DNA of 32,668 nt from Syntrophomonadaceae bacterium (GTDB taxonomy: Bacteria; Bacillota; Syntrophomonadia; Syntrophomonadales; Syntrophomonadaceae). The notes under the pieces are model-generated. The model saw nothing but the letters and a program-made list of their open reading frames with translations, ran no database searches and was not told where the DNA came from. Location of the stretch: contig JAAYBS010000045.1 of assembly GCA_012718855.1 (NCBI GenBank), positions 1 through 32,668 on the forward strand, written 5' to 3'. This document shows, piece after piece, positions 1 through 8,326 of this stretch; within the stretch, counting starts at the first letter, position 1; every line of letters begins with the position of its first letter. Made by a program: the position numbers and the translations under genes.

Positions 1-300
1 GATCCATTAAATCATGATCTGGTTAGTGCCCGCTGGTTTACTGAATTTATGCGGGCTGGAGAGCAGGGATTAAATCGAGCCGCTGAATTATCCATGCCCT
101 TGTTAATCATTCATGGTGCACAGGATCAAATTGTAGACCCTCAGGGCAGCAGGATTTTATATGATCAGGCGGCTTCATCTGATAAAACTTTGCAAATTTT
201 TGAAGGATTATACCATGAAACTATGAATGAAGCTCCCGACGACAGTAAAATGGTTATTAAAACCGTAGCCGATTGGATTACTAAACAATTTGAAAAATAA
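1..300 (+). CDS. Alpha/beta hydrolase, C-terminal part (5' end outside window)
   Basis: The frame is open from base 1 (it reads DPLNHDLVSARW before the track's Met), so the listed start at 49 is internal and the gene begins upstream of the window. What remains is the last third of a serine hydrolase of the lysophospholipase/monoacylglycerol lipase (Hydrolase_4) type. The segment PLLIIHGAQDQIVD carries the acid residue of the triad (Asp after GAQ), and YHETMNE carries the catalytic His, both in the usual order before a final helix (ADWITKQF). The nucleophile Ser is outside the window. The likely role is cytosolic ester hydrolysis of an acylglycerol or similar lipid; the substrate cannot be told. 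It converges on the Ldh gene, with only four bases between the stop codons. Confidence 0.85.
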   Translation, partial: DPLNHDLVSARWFTEFMRAGEQGLNRAAELSMPLLIIHGAQDQIVDPQGSRILYDQAASSDKTLQIFEGLYHETMNEAPDDSKMVIKTVADWITKQFEK

Positions 301-304
301 GAAA

Positions 305-1417
305 TTAATCAAAGGGAAAACAATATTGGTACAGGCCCAGTTCCTCACGCATAATCTTCATATCATTTTGTAAAGGTATATTTACCGGAACACCGGTATG
401 CTGACGTTCCAACCAGGCGTCATATTCTTTTTCTCCGGCAGTGAATATTCGATTGTGTCCCGGAGCCTTGCGGGAATTGCGAAGTTGTCTGAGGATTTCT
501 CCGCTGGTAGTTTTAAATTTTTCCACATCAATAAAAGAATTAATATCAATGGCTATAAAAAAGTGCCCTAATCTATAAGGCTGCTTATTACCGTGCTCAT
601 CAACTCCAGTCAGAGCTTTTAAAAACGCGCCACCCTGAAGTGCAGCTGACAAAATTTCCACGGCGGTTGCATAGCCATAACCTTTGTGACCGCCTTGTTC
701 TTCGCCAATACCTCCCAGCGGAGTAAGAGCGGCAGTACCGGCAACCAGGTCTTTTAAAATTTGGGCAGTATCAGTTCGGGTCATACCATCTGCATCAATA
801 ACCCATCCAGGGGGAATTTCTTGATTGATACGTTCATAGACTTCTATTTTACCCCGCTGGGATACTGAAGTGGCACAATCGATTACAAACGGAAATGCTT
901 CATCACTGGGAATGCCAATAGTCAAAGGATTGGTCCCCAGCATATTTTCTACCCCAAATGTGGGGGCAATTGATGGACGGGCATTGGTTCCGGTGATTCC
1001 AATCATATTCTTTTCTATGGCCATCAGAGTATAATAGCCGGCAATCCCATAATGAGTTGAATTACGGGCGGCAACCATTCCCATACCATATGTTTGGGCT
1101 TTATCAATCGCCATTTGCATACAGCGGTATCCAATTACGTGCCCCATACCGTTATTGCCGTCTACTACAGCAGTTGTGGGTCCATCACGAATTATATCAA
1201 TGGCAGTAATGGGTAATTGTATGCCGGCTTTGATGCGATCATAATAGATTGGTTTTAATCGTCCAATACCATGAGAATCAATTCCTCGCTTATCTGCAGT
1301 AATTAAAACATCAGCACATATTCGGGCATCTTCCTCCGGTACTCCTAACCCCTTAAATACATCAATCATGAACTCTTCCATTAATTTAAATGGTATGGAA
1401 ACAAAGTTATCACTCAT
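305..1417 (-). CDS. Ldh2-family malate/lactate/ureidoglycolate-type dehydrogenase
   Basis: This is a 370-residue NAD(P)-dependent 2-hydroxyacid oxidoreductase of the Ldh_2 (YiaK/AllD/ComC) family, which is unrelated to classical LDH. The family hallmarks are visible: SHG near residue 48-50 (catalytic His), the NSTHYGIAGYY block, MLGTNPLTIGIP, and KGYGYATAVEILSAAL near residue 245. The length is normal for the family. The start is well supported: AGGAGG precedes ATG by seven bases. It lies 10 bases downstream of glpK on the same strand, so the two are probably co-transcribed. The substrate cannot be assigned inside this family. Pairing with glycerol kinase hints at a three-carbon or sugar-acid substrate, which is inference only. 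Confidence 0.88.
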   Translation of the reverse strand: MSDNFVSIPFKLMEEFMIDVFKGLGVPEEDARICADVLITADKRGIDSHGIGRLKPIYYDRIKAGIQLPITAIDIIRDGPTTAVVDGNNGMGHVIGYRCMQMAIDKAQTYGMGMVAARNSTHYGIAGYYTLMAIEKNMIGITGTNARPSIAPTFGVENMLGTNPLTIGIPSDEAFPFVIDCATSVSQRGKIEVYERINQEIPPGWVIDADGMTRTDTAQILKDLVAGTAALTPLGGIGEEQGGHKGYGYATAVEILSAALQGGAFLKALTGVDEHGNKQPYRLGHFFIAIDINSFIDVEKFKTTSGEILRQLRNSRKAPGHNRIFTAGEKEYDAWLERQHTGVPVNIPLQNDMKIMREELGLYQYCFPFD

Positions 1418-1427
1418 TATTTACCTC

Positions 1428-2915
1428 CTATTTATGTTGGGTAAGGGTACAATTAACAGCTTTTTGCCAGCCCTGAAGTCTTTCCTCACGTTCCGACTCT
1501 GATATAAGCGGACTAAAACAGCGATCCAGCTTACGCATGGTGCGTAGTTGATCAGGATGCTGCCAGAAACCGGACCCCAAACCGGCTAAATATGCTGCCC
1601 CAACGGCAGTAGAATCAGTTATAACTGGACGGTCCACCTCAACATTTAAAATATCTGATTGAAATTGCATAAGAAAATTATTGGCGGATGCGCCTCCGTC
1701 AACATTCAATACTTTTAGAGAAATCCCTGCGTCACCAGTCATTGCCTGCAATACATCGTAAGTCTGATAAGCAATGGACTCTAAAGCTGCCCGGGCAAAA
1801 TGTGCCCGGTTACTTCCGCGGGTAAGACCGGTAATTGTACCCCGCGCATGCATATTCCAATGAGGTGCTCCCATACCTGTAAAAGCTGGTACCAAATAAA
1901 CTCCTTCATTGGAGGCCAGCGATGCGGCCAGAATTTCTGACTCGGCTGAGCTTTTAATTATACCTAATTCATCACGCAACCATTGAATAGCGGCACCGGC
2001 GATAAAAACACTGCCCTCCAAAGCATAGTTAATTTGACCATTTACATTCCAGGCTATAGTAGTTAATAATCCGTGCTGAGATTCAACTGCCTGGCTGCCA
2101 GTATTTAAAAGCAGAAAACAACCGGTTCCATATGTGTTTTTAGCCGCACCAACATCAAAGCAGGTCTGACCGAATAAAGCTGCCTGCTGGTCACCAGCCA
2201 TTCCGGCAATGGGAATTTCAGTACCTAATAAATCCGGATCAGTATAGCCATAAATTTCCGAGGAAGTTCTAACAACGGGTAAAACTGATTCCGGAATATC
2301 AAAGTAATTTAGTATATCTTTATCCCACTTTAATTCATGGATATTATACAGCATAGTTCGTGAAGCATTTGAACAATCGGTAACATGTATCTTTCCGCCG
2401 GTTAGTTTCCATAATAGCCAGGTATCTATGGTACCAAAAATCAATTCGCCCTGTTCCGCTCTGCTTCTGGCGTCGGGAATATTCTCCAGAATCCAGGCTA
2501 CTTTAGTAGCTGAAAAATATGCATCAATAACCAAACCGGTTTTATGGCGAATAATACTTTCCATACCGGCTTTTTTCATCTGTTCACATAGATCAGTAGT
2601 ACGTCGGCATTGCCATACTATGGCATTGCTTACCGGCAAACCGGTATGGCGATCCCATAAAAGGGAAGTCTCACGTTGATTGGTTATTCCTATGGCGTAA
2701 ATATCACGGCTGGTAATATTGGCCTGTAAAATCGCTTGAGTAGCTGTGCTTAGAGTAACTGCCCAAATTTCTTGGGGATCATGTTCAACCCACCCTGGTG
2801 CAGGATAATATTGAGTGAATTCCCGGTAAGCTCTGGAAATTATGTTTCCGGTAGAATCGAGTATTAAAACAGTTGTCCCGGTAGTTCCCTGATCAATGGA
2901 AAGTATATAACGCAC
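1428..2915 (-). CDS. glpK: Glycerol kinase
   Basis: Phosphorylates glycerol to sn-glycerol 3-phosphate with ATP (FGGY family, cytosolic). Clear motifs are SIDQGTTGTT at the N terminus, NQRETSLLWDRHTG, WQCRRT, GDQQAALFGQ and the C-terminal DGGASANNFLMQFQSDI. The ORF track begins at a TTG (2939), but I prefer the GTG at 2915 (MRYILSIDQGTT...). That protein aligns with family N termini at about 495 residues, and GGAGG then sits upstream, although with a long spacing of about 14 bases; the TTG start cannot be excluded. The loop where many Firmicutes GlpK proteins have the HPr-phosphorylated His (YHFFG type) reads TDPDLLGTEIP here, with no His. A candidate -10 lies at 2960-2965. The downstream partner is an Ldh2-type dehydrogenase; no glpF or glpD is in view. 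Confidence 0.96.
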   Translation of the reverse strand: MRYILSIDQGTTGTTVLILDSTGNIISRAYREFTQYYPAPGWVEHDPQEIWAVTLSTATQAILQANITSRDIYAIGITNQRETSLLWDRHTGLPVSNAIVWQCRRTTDLCEQMKKAGMESIIRHKTGLVIDAYFSATKVAWILENIPDARSRAEQGELIFGTIDTWLLWKLTGGKIHVTDCSNASRTMLYNIHELKWDKDILNYFDIPESVLPVVRTSSEIYGYTDPDLLGTEIPIAGMAGDQQAALFGQTCFDVGAAKNTYGTGCFLLLNTGSQAVESQHGLLTTIAWNVNGQINYALEGSVFIAGAAIQWLRDELGIIKSSAESEILAASLASNEGVYLVPAFTGMGAPHWNMHARGTITGLTRGSNRAHFARAALESIAYQTYDVLQAMTGDAGISLKVLNVDGGASANNFLMQFQSDILNVEVDRPVITDSTAVGAAYLAGLGSGFWQHPDQLRTMRKLDRCFSPLISESEREERLQGWQKAVNCTLTQHK

Positions 2916-2959
2916 CTGTAATTTAAGCACCTCCAACAATTAAAATTGTCCTTACAAAA

Positions 2960-2965
2960 ATTATA
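2960..2965 (-). promoter_or_regulatory. Candidate -10 element for glpK-ldh2
   Basis: On the minus strand this reads TATAAT. A hexamer TGGTTA lies 17 bases upstream but matches the -35 consensus poorly. Transcription starting about seven bases downstream would leave almost no leader for the TTG start at 2939 but a normal leader for the GTG start at 2915, which is one reason to favour the latter. Confidence 0.35.
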
Positions 2966-3045
2966 GTCTTACCTTAAGAGTTTAACCATAGATTCAATCT
3001 GCATAAAAATTCTGAAAGAGTAAACTTCTAAGCAATATATAACGA

Positions 3046-3051
3046 TATAAT
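3046..3051 (+). promoter_or_regulatory. Candidate -10 element for the envelope-glycan operon
   Basis: A perfect TATAAT lies 60 bases before the ATG of the first operon gene. No good -35 is seen at 16-18 bases upstream, so the call rests on the -10 match and position alone. Confidence 0.3.
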
Positions 3052-3081
3052 TATAGAAAGATACGTAATACTGGCAAAGAG

Positions 3082-3111
3082 AGGGGGATAGCCACCGTGG
3101 TGGCGTAAATA
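3082..3111 (+). promoter_or_regulatory. Shine-Dalgarno separated from start by a hairpin
   Basis: AGGGGG (3082-3087) is 24 bases from the ATG at 3112, too far for normal initiation. Between them lies GCCACCGTGGTGGC (3091-3104), a self-complementary GCCACC/GGTGGC stem. If the hairpin forms, the effective spacing falls to about 10 bases. Alternatively GGTGG inside the stem is itself a weak Shine-Dalgarno sequence (8 bases from ATG) that folding would hide. Either way, initiation of the first operon gene may depend on RNA folding. Confidence 0.5.
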
Positions 3112-3903
3112 ATGAAAATATTCGTATTGTTAGGGCCTTCCGCTGCTGGTAAATCAGCTTTAATGGATTATTTATTACTGAATGATAATGATTTTATAGC
3201 TCCAATTATTTCTTTTACAACCCGACCAATGAAAGCCGGAGAGAAAGTGGGTAGAGAATATTATTATATAAGCAAGGAGACCTATACTGATTATTGTGTA
3301 AAAGGTAAAATTCTCGAAGAAATTACATATTTGGATCATCATTATGGTATTACCTACGATGAAATAGAAAAAGTAAAGCAAGCCGGCAAAAATGGTATTC
3401 TGATTATGAATACCGCCGGGTTAAGAATTCTAAAAGAAAAGCTGGGACCTCAGAATATAGTGAGTATATTTATTTACCGGGATTTGAAAGATATTTTTGA
3501 TACCATTCGCAGTGAAAGCGGAGATGAAACTCAAAAACTAAATCGCATTGAGTTGGCTAAACAGGAATTGAAAGAAATCAGTTCCAGCGACCATGTAGTA
3601 TACAACATTTCTTCTCTGGCAGATGCTTACCGGCAGTTAATTACCATCATTCGGAGAGAGATTAATGCCAAACCGGAGACAACTGTAATAAAGCCAGGAC
3701 AGCGTTATCGGCATTTTAACGATGCAGAGGTTGAGATAATAGATTTAGCATATTATACTGAAGATTATCGCCCCCTGGTAATATACAGGGATGTTGTAAC
3801 CGGCAAAGCTTATGCCCGTCCCTATGAGATATTTTGTGGATATAAGTATTTATCCCGGGAAAAGCGTACGGTTAAGAGATTTGAACTAATAGAATACGAA
3901 TAA
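3112..3903 (+). CDS. Guanylate-kinase-like domain fused to DUF1653
   Basis: A 263-residue two-domain protein. Residues 1 to about 185 resemble guanylate kinase: P-loop GPSAAGKS (residues 8-15), the nucleotide-binding segment SFTTRPMKAGEKVGREYYYIS, and LDHHYGITYDEI, matching the family's region before the core strand. Residues of about 195-250 (GQRYRHF..., LVIYRDV, ARPYEIF) match the small DUF1653 domain, normally a stand-alone protein of about 70-100 residues. The P-loop has Ser/Ala where canonical Gmk has SGVGKG, so the acceptor nucleotide may not be GMP. It is the first gene of the 3112-12813 operon and ends five bases before the next track ORF, so it may feed a nucleotide to the pathway or act as a sensor. 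The domain calls are by motif; the function is not known. Confidence 0.8.
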   Translation: MKIFVLLGPSAAGKSALMDYLLLNDNDFIAPIISFTTRPMKAGEKVGREYYYISKETYTDYCVKGKILEEITYLDHHYGITYDEIEKVKQAGKNGILIMNTAGLRILKEKLGPQNIVSIFIYRDLKDIFDTIRSESGDETQKLNRIELAKQELKEISSSDHVVYNISSLADAYRQLITIIRREINAKPETTVIKPGQRYRHFNDAEVEIIDLAYYTEDYRPLVIYRDVVTGKAYARPYEIFCGYKYLSREKRTVKRFELIEYE

Positions 3904-3917
3904 GGATAGTGATAAAT

Positions 3918-5063
3918 TTGCTGAGTATCCCCTTTAATCGCCAGTATATTACGGGGAAAGAGTTGAATTACATTCAGGATTGTATAGCCCGGGGGAGTTT
4001 AGCGTCAAGTGGATACTATACTGGATTGACTCAGGAGATGTTGGAAAAAACATTAAACTGTCAAAGAGTATTGCTGACCACTTCGGCAACCAGTGCTCTC
4101 GAGCTTGCTATGCTGTCTTTAGATATAAAAGCAGGAGATGAAGTTATTCTTCCATCCTATACGTTTGTTTCAACAGCCAATCCAATATTACTTCGTGGTG
4201 CTCGCCCAATTTTTGCCGAAATTGACCCCGATACACTAACAATTGATATTGATGATGTTGCTCAAAAAATAACTACTAGAACACGGTGCATCATACCGGT
4301 ACACTATTCCGGTGTTTCATGTGATATGGATAAGTTGATATCATTGGCTATTCAGAATAATATACAGATTATGGAGGATGCAGCCCAGGGGGTAGGAGCA
4401 TTTTATAAGCATAAACCGCTGGGCACAATTGGTTGCCTTAGTTGTTATAGTTTTCATGCTACCAAGAACATTGTTAGTGGTGAAGGCGGAGCTTTAATTA
4501 TTAATGATCTTGATGCAGATAAGATATTACAGGTTGAGGCTTATTATGAAAAAGGAACAAATCGCAGACAGTTTTTGCGTGGTGCAGTTGAACGTTATAC
4601 TTGGACTGAAGTTGGCTCCAGTTTCGGCATGTCAGATTTATTGGCAGCCTATTTGTATGCACAACTTGAAAATCTGGAACTGGTCACCTCGTTGCGTAAA
4701 CAAAAGTTTATGATTTATCAACAGGAATTTGCCGCCTGTGAAATAATGGAAAAGTTACAACTCCCCAAATGGTATGATTATTCACAACCAAACTATCATA
4801 TTTATTATATGCTCTGTCCCGACCAATACAAGCGTAATGTTTTGTTGGACCGTCTGAAACAAAAAAACATTGAGGCTACTTTTCACTATATACCATTACA
4901 CAGTTCACCTATGGGATTAAGTCTTGGATATCAGGTTAGCGATCTTCCGATAACAGAAGATATAAGCAGTCGTTTAATTCGATTACCGATATATCCGGAC
5001 CTTACCGAATTGGAACAACAATATGTTATAGATTCGGTCAGGGAAATTGTTGATAGCTGGTAA
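3918..5063 (+). CDS. WecE-like dTDP-4-amino-4,6-dideoxyhexose transaminase (DegT/DnrJ family)
   Basis: A PLP-dependent sugar aminotransferase that converts a nucleotide-linked 4-keto-6-deoxysugar to the amino sugar using an amino donor. The protein follows E. coli WecE/RffA almost end to end: GDEVILPSYTFVSTAN, IIPVHYSGVSCDMD, MEDAAQGVGAFYK (PLP-contacting Asp), SFHATKNIVSGEGG (Schiff-base Lys, about residue 183), EKGTNRRQFLRG and TFHYIPLHSSPMG. The track's GTG start (3909) has AAGGA only two bases away. The TTG at 3918 has 11-base spacing and matches the WecE N terminus (MLSIPFN versus MIPFN), so I chose it, giving 381 residues. It sits between the kinase-like gene and an ArnC-like glycosyltransferase, which supports making an amino sugar for a lipid-linked glycan. 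The sugar isomer is inferred from family resemblance only. Confidence 0.9.
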   Translation: MLSIPFNRQYITGKELNYIQDCIARGSLASSGYYTGLTQEMLEKTLNCQRVLLTTSATSALELAMLSLDIKAGDEVILPSYTFVSTANPILLRGARPIFAEIDPDTLTIDIDDVAQKITTRTRCIIPVHYSGVSCDMDKLISLAIQNNIQIMEDAAQGVGAFYKHKPLGTIGCLSCYSFHATKNIVSGEGGALIINDLDADKILQVEAYYEKGTNRRQFLRGAVERYTWTEVGSSFGMSDLLAAYLYAQLENLELVTSLRKQKFMIYQQEFAACEIMEKLQLPKWYDYSQPNYHIYYMLCPDQYKRNVLLDRLKQKNIEATFHYIPLHSSPMGLSLGYQVSDLPITEDISSRLIRLPIYPDLTELEQQYVIDSVREIVDSW

Positions 5064-5080
5064 TAAACAAGGAGCATTTA

Positions 5081-5983
5081 ATGAATTCAATATCAGTAGT
5101 TATTCCAGTTTTTAATGGCAGTCATAGCTTATCGGAGTTATATAGTCGTCTGGTTAATATACTTCAACAGATGGCGGTTCCATTTGAGATTATTATGGTG
5201 GATGATGCCAGTAAAGATGATAGTTTTGAAGTCATGCAAAACCTTAGACAGCATGATAAGCGAGTTGGAATTATAAAACTGGAGAAAAATTACGGACAAC
5301 ATGCTGCTACATTATGTGGTTTGGCTCAAAGCCGGGGAGATTATATAATCACCATTGATGATGACTTACAACACCTTCCGGAAGCAATACCGGATTTGAT
5401 GAAGAAAATTACCGAAGGATATGACGCTGTATTTGCAATATTCGAAAACAAACAACATAGCTTTTATCGCAATTTAGGCAGCGATTTTATGAATTTAACT
5501 CTTAATATAATTTTCAATAAACCTCGTTCAGTTCGAACGAGCAGCTATAGGATATTGACGGGTAGATTAGCAAACATTATGAAAGAACATGATCAGGCTA
5601 ATGTTTACCTGGCTGCGTTAATCTTTAAAAACACTTCAAAGGTGGCTAATATAAGCGTTGAACATCAAAAAAGGCAATATGGACAAAGTAATTATAATTA
5701 TTATCGTCTGCTTAAATTAGCCCGTACTTTATTTTATAACTATTCCAATCTGCCGATTTTATTTACATTAATTCTCTGGATAGTTGCTTTCGTTATGTAT
5801 AGATTTGTTAAAATCAATGATTTTTTGAATAGCAGTATCATAGTTATGAGTTTGATTTTGCTCGTTCCAGCCATTATATCCATAAGAGTAATTATTACCT
5901 ATTATAAATTGCGAATACTTGCCAGAAGATTTCCGGCTTACACGATTCACAGTATTGATATGGAGGAAGGTGAGCTGATTTGA
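5081..5983 (+). CDS. GT2 glycosyltransferase, ArnC/GtrB-like polyprenyl-phosphate sugar transferase
   Basis: A 300-residue membrane-bound family 2 glycosyltransferase. The GT-A fold starts at residue 3 (SVVIPVFNGS), with MVDDASKDDS near 40, NYGQHAA near 70, and the metal-binding DDDLQ at 93-97. Two C-terminal transmembrane helices follow (about 224-243 and 251-275) and a short cytosolic tail. This is the layout of ArnC, GtrB and DPM-type enzymes, which move a sugar from its nucleotide carrier to undecaprenyl (or dolichyl) phosphate on the inner face of the membrane. With the WecE-like gene just upstream, the likely product is an undecaprenyl-phosphate amino sugar (inference). AAGGAG precedes the ATG. 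It overlaps the next gene by four bases, suggesting translational coupling. Confidence 0.88.
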   Translation: MNSISVVIPVFNGSHSLSELYSRLVNILQQMAVPFEIIMVDDASKDDSFEVMQNLRQHDKRVGIIKLEKNYGQHAATLCGLAQSRGDYIITIDDDLQHLPEAIPDLMKKITEGYDAVFAIFENKQHSFYRNLGSDFMNLTLNIIFNKPRSVRTSSYRILTGRLANIMKEHDQANVYLAALIFKNTSKVANISVEHQKRQYGQSNYNYYRLLKLARTLFYNYSNLPILFTLILWIVAFVMYRFVKINDFLNSSIIVMSLILLVPAIISIRVIITYYKLRILARRFPAYTIHSIDMEEGELI

Positions 5984-7260
5984 AACTCTTATGCCTGGGA
6001 GGAGGATTTATGCAGGTAAACGCTATCCGTAAGGCTAAAGACAAGGGCCATACGGTTATCGTATCTGATTACCTGAGTAATCCACCAGGGTCCCAATGGG
6101 CTGATTATTTTGAACAGGTAAGCACTTTTGATATTGAAGCTAATATTGAGGTGGCTAGAAAATATGAAGTGGATAGAGTGTTTACAATTGGTACTGATCA
6201 ACCTGTATATACTGCTGCCTGTGTAGCTGAGGCATGTCAATTGCCACATATAGTAACTGAGTGGTCAGCTCTAAGAGCAACCAATAAAAAATTTATGAAG
6301 CAAGTATTTGATAATAATAATATACCCGGTAGCAAGTATAGATTACTTGACCGGTCTGATTTAAACAACTGGACAGAGCTGTATAAAAAATTGTCAACTT
6401 TACAGTTTCCCGTAGTTGTAAAACCCCTGGATAGTCAGGGGCAAAGAGGAATTTACAAAATACAGGTTCTGAAGCCTGATATCGTTGAATTTATGAATGA
6501 TACATTTTCTTACACCAGGTGTGATGAGATAATAGTAGAAGAGTTCTTCACCGGTGATGAGATAACTGTAAGCGCCTGGGTTCATGGGGATGAATTTAAG
6601 ATACTTATGGTTACAGATCGACCTCTAATTAATATTGAACCACATCTTGGAACTCCTGACGGGCATATTTATCCTTCCATTTACTGGTCTTCACATAAAA
6701 ATGTAATTGAAGAAATCATTAAACAAATTATAGTTGCTTTTAGAATTACCGGTGGACCTCTTTATGTTCAAATGATGATAAACCAGAATTCGGTTCAAGT
6801 GGTGGAAATAGCACTTCGTATTGGTGGGGGACATGAAGAAGAATTAATACCATTAGTGACCGGGTTAGATGCATTGGAACTTTTTATTGAAGAAATCAGC
6901 AACAATGATTTAGATTTTTCAACAGTTCCGCTAATTGATCCTGAAAATATTACCAGATCGGCTATGGTTAAATTCATTGTTGCCGAACCGGGAATCGTAT
7001 CTTTCTGTAAAGAATTATCATCGGTAAAAGCTATGCCGGGGGTAATTAATGCAGGATTTTATAACCCAAACATGGAAAAGATAGAAGAACTAATTAATAG
7101 TACCCGCCGAATTGGATATCTGATTGTTGAAGGAGAAACTGCTCAAGATGTTCAGGATAAAGTAAGAAGTGCTTACCGGCAAATCGAAATTATTGATAAC
7201 CGTGGTAAAAACCTGGTTGTTGACACTGCCAAACATAACAGTTATTACCATACTTATTAA
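5980..7260 (+). CDS. ATP-grasp ligase of unknown substrate
   Basis: A 426-residue ATP-grasp protein. It has an N-terminal Rossmann-like pre-ATP-grasp region starting LLCLGGGFMQ, the first ATP-contact segment FPVVVKPLDSQGQRG (about 143-157), the IIVEEFFTGDEIT hinge (about 184-196) and the metal-binding VVEIALRIGGGHEE (about 274-287). The layout recalls carbamoyl-phosphate-synthase-like and PylC/PurK-like ligases, which form an amide bond through an acyl phosphate. The start is TTG overlapping the previous stop, with GGAGGAAGG about nine bases upstream. Its place between the glycosyltransferase and a transporter suggests it joins an amino acid or carboxylate to the amino sugar, or makes a precursor of it. 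That is inference; the sequence does not show the substrates. Confidence 0.82.
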   Translation: MKLLCLGGGFMQVNAIRKAKDKGHTVIVSDYLSNPPGSQWADYFEQVSTFDIEANIEVARKYEVDRVFTIGTDQPVYTAACVAEACQLPHIVTEWSALRATNKKFMKQVFDNNNIPGSKYRLLDRSDLNNWTELYKKLSTLQFPVVVKPLDSQGQRGIYKIQVLKPDIVEFMNDTFSYTRCDEIIVEEFFTGDEITVSAWVHGDEFKILMVTDRPLINIEPHLGTPDGHIYPSIYWSSHKNVIEEIIKQIIVAFRITGGPLYVQMMINQNSVQVVEIALRIGGGHEEELIPLVTGLDALELFIEEISNNDLDFSTVPLIDPENITRSAMVKFIVAEPGIVSFCKELSSVKAMPGVINAGFYNPNMEKIEELINSTRRIGYLIVEGETAQDVQDKVRSAYRQIEIIDNRGKNLVVDTAKHNSYYHTY

Positions 7261-7279
7261 TTTAAAAGGAGTATTAAAT

Positions 7280-8326
7280 ATGAGGCTGAAATTACCACTT
7301 ATTTTACTTATTATTTCTTTGTTATTAATCTCCACGGGAGGCTGCCAAACAGAAAATACTACCCCCAAATCAACTACCGGAGGTCAGGAGGTTACAGTTG
7401 CAATTCAGTATGGGTTGGCCTATGCACCATTACAAATAGTAAAGGAGAAAAAACTTATTGAAAAATATCTTCCTGGTGCACAGGTGAATTGGAAACAGTT
7501 GGGGACCGGACCGGTTATTCGCGATGCCATGGTAGCGGGAGAAGTTGATATCGGTTTTATGGGGGTGTCACCATTTTTAATTGGTTGGGACAAGGGAGCC
7601 GAATGGAAAATTTGTATAGCCTCCGGCAGTCAACCACTTACATTATTAACTTATAAAGATAATATTAAGACTATAGAAGATTTTAAACCAGGAGATAAAA
7701 TTGCAACCCCTGCTTTAGCCAGTATTCAGCATATGCTCTTAGCCATGGAAGCTGAGAAAAAGATGGGAGATGCCCATGCATTGGACAATCTATTGCTTTC
7801 AGTTACACATCCCGATGCCATGGCGGGGTTATTAGGGAAAAAGGATGTAACTGCTCATTTTTCATCTCCCCCATATTTATTTAAAGAACTGGATGATCCA
7901 ACTATAAAAACGGTATTGGAAGGTGAGGATGCTTTTGGCGGAGAATTTACTTTTATCTTTGGAGTTGCAACCAACCAATTTCACGATAATAATCCGGCGG
8001 CGTACAGTGCTTTTATAAGTGCTTTTAATGAAGCCGTTGCATTTATTAATGATTCTCCTCATGAAGCAGCTGCAATTTTGGCACCACAGTACAATCTCAG
8101 TGAAGAAGAAACTTATCGTTATTTAACCTGGGAAGGGACCAACTATTGTACTACGCCATATGGCTTAATGGGATTTGTAGAATTTATGCATAAGCAGGCT
8201 TTCATTAGCCGTAAACCTGAACATTTATCTGAGATTGTTTTTGAAAATGTTGAGGCAGCTATCGGTAAACGTTATGGTGAAGCATCAGTTATTGAACAAA
8301 TTCAGGTAAGAGAACATGCTCAATAA
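7280..8326 (+). CDS. ABC transporter substrate-binding lipoprotein, NMT1/SsuA family
   Basis: The track starts at 7169, inside the previous gene. The real start is ATG 7280, where AAAAGGAG stands eight bases upstream and the protein begins with a lipoprotein signal: MRLK, a hydrophobic run, then STGGC (Cys at about residue 22). That gives 348 residues. The mature part has the periplasmic-binding type II fold of the SsuA/TauA/ThiY group: VAIQYGLAYAPLQIVKEKKL, LGTGPVIRDAMVAGEVDIGFMGVSPFLIG and a central hinge. Members bind sulfonates, taurine, pyrimidine precursors of thiamine, nitrate-like anions or similar small molecules. The ligand here is not predictable. A permease and an ATPase follow directly, and the importer lies inside the glycan operon, so its ligand may serve the ATP-grasp enzyme (inference). 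Confidence 0.9.
   Translation: MRLKLPLILLIISLLLISTGGCQTENTTPKSTTGGQEVTVAIQYGLAYAPLQIVKEKKLIEKYLPGAQVNWKQLGTGPVIRDAMVAGEVDIGFMGVSPFLIGWDKGAEWKICIASGSQPLTLLTYKDNIKTIEDFKPGDKIATPALASIQHMLLAMEAEKKMGDAHALDNLLLSVTHPDAMAGLLGKKDVTAHFSSPPYLFKELDDPTIKTVLEGEDAFGGEFTFIFGVATNQFHDNNPAAYSAFISAFNEAVAFINDSPHEAAAILAPQYNLSEEETYRYLTWEGTNYCTTPYGLMGFVEFMHKQAFISRKPEHLSEIVFENVEAAIGKRYGEASVIEQIQVREHAQ

Noticed and set aside
7169-7279. N-terminal extension of the binding-protein ORF in the track
   Set aside because: The extension overlaps the ATP-grasp gene; a good ribosome site and a lipoprotein signal peptide start at 7280.
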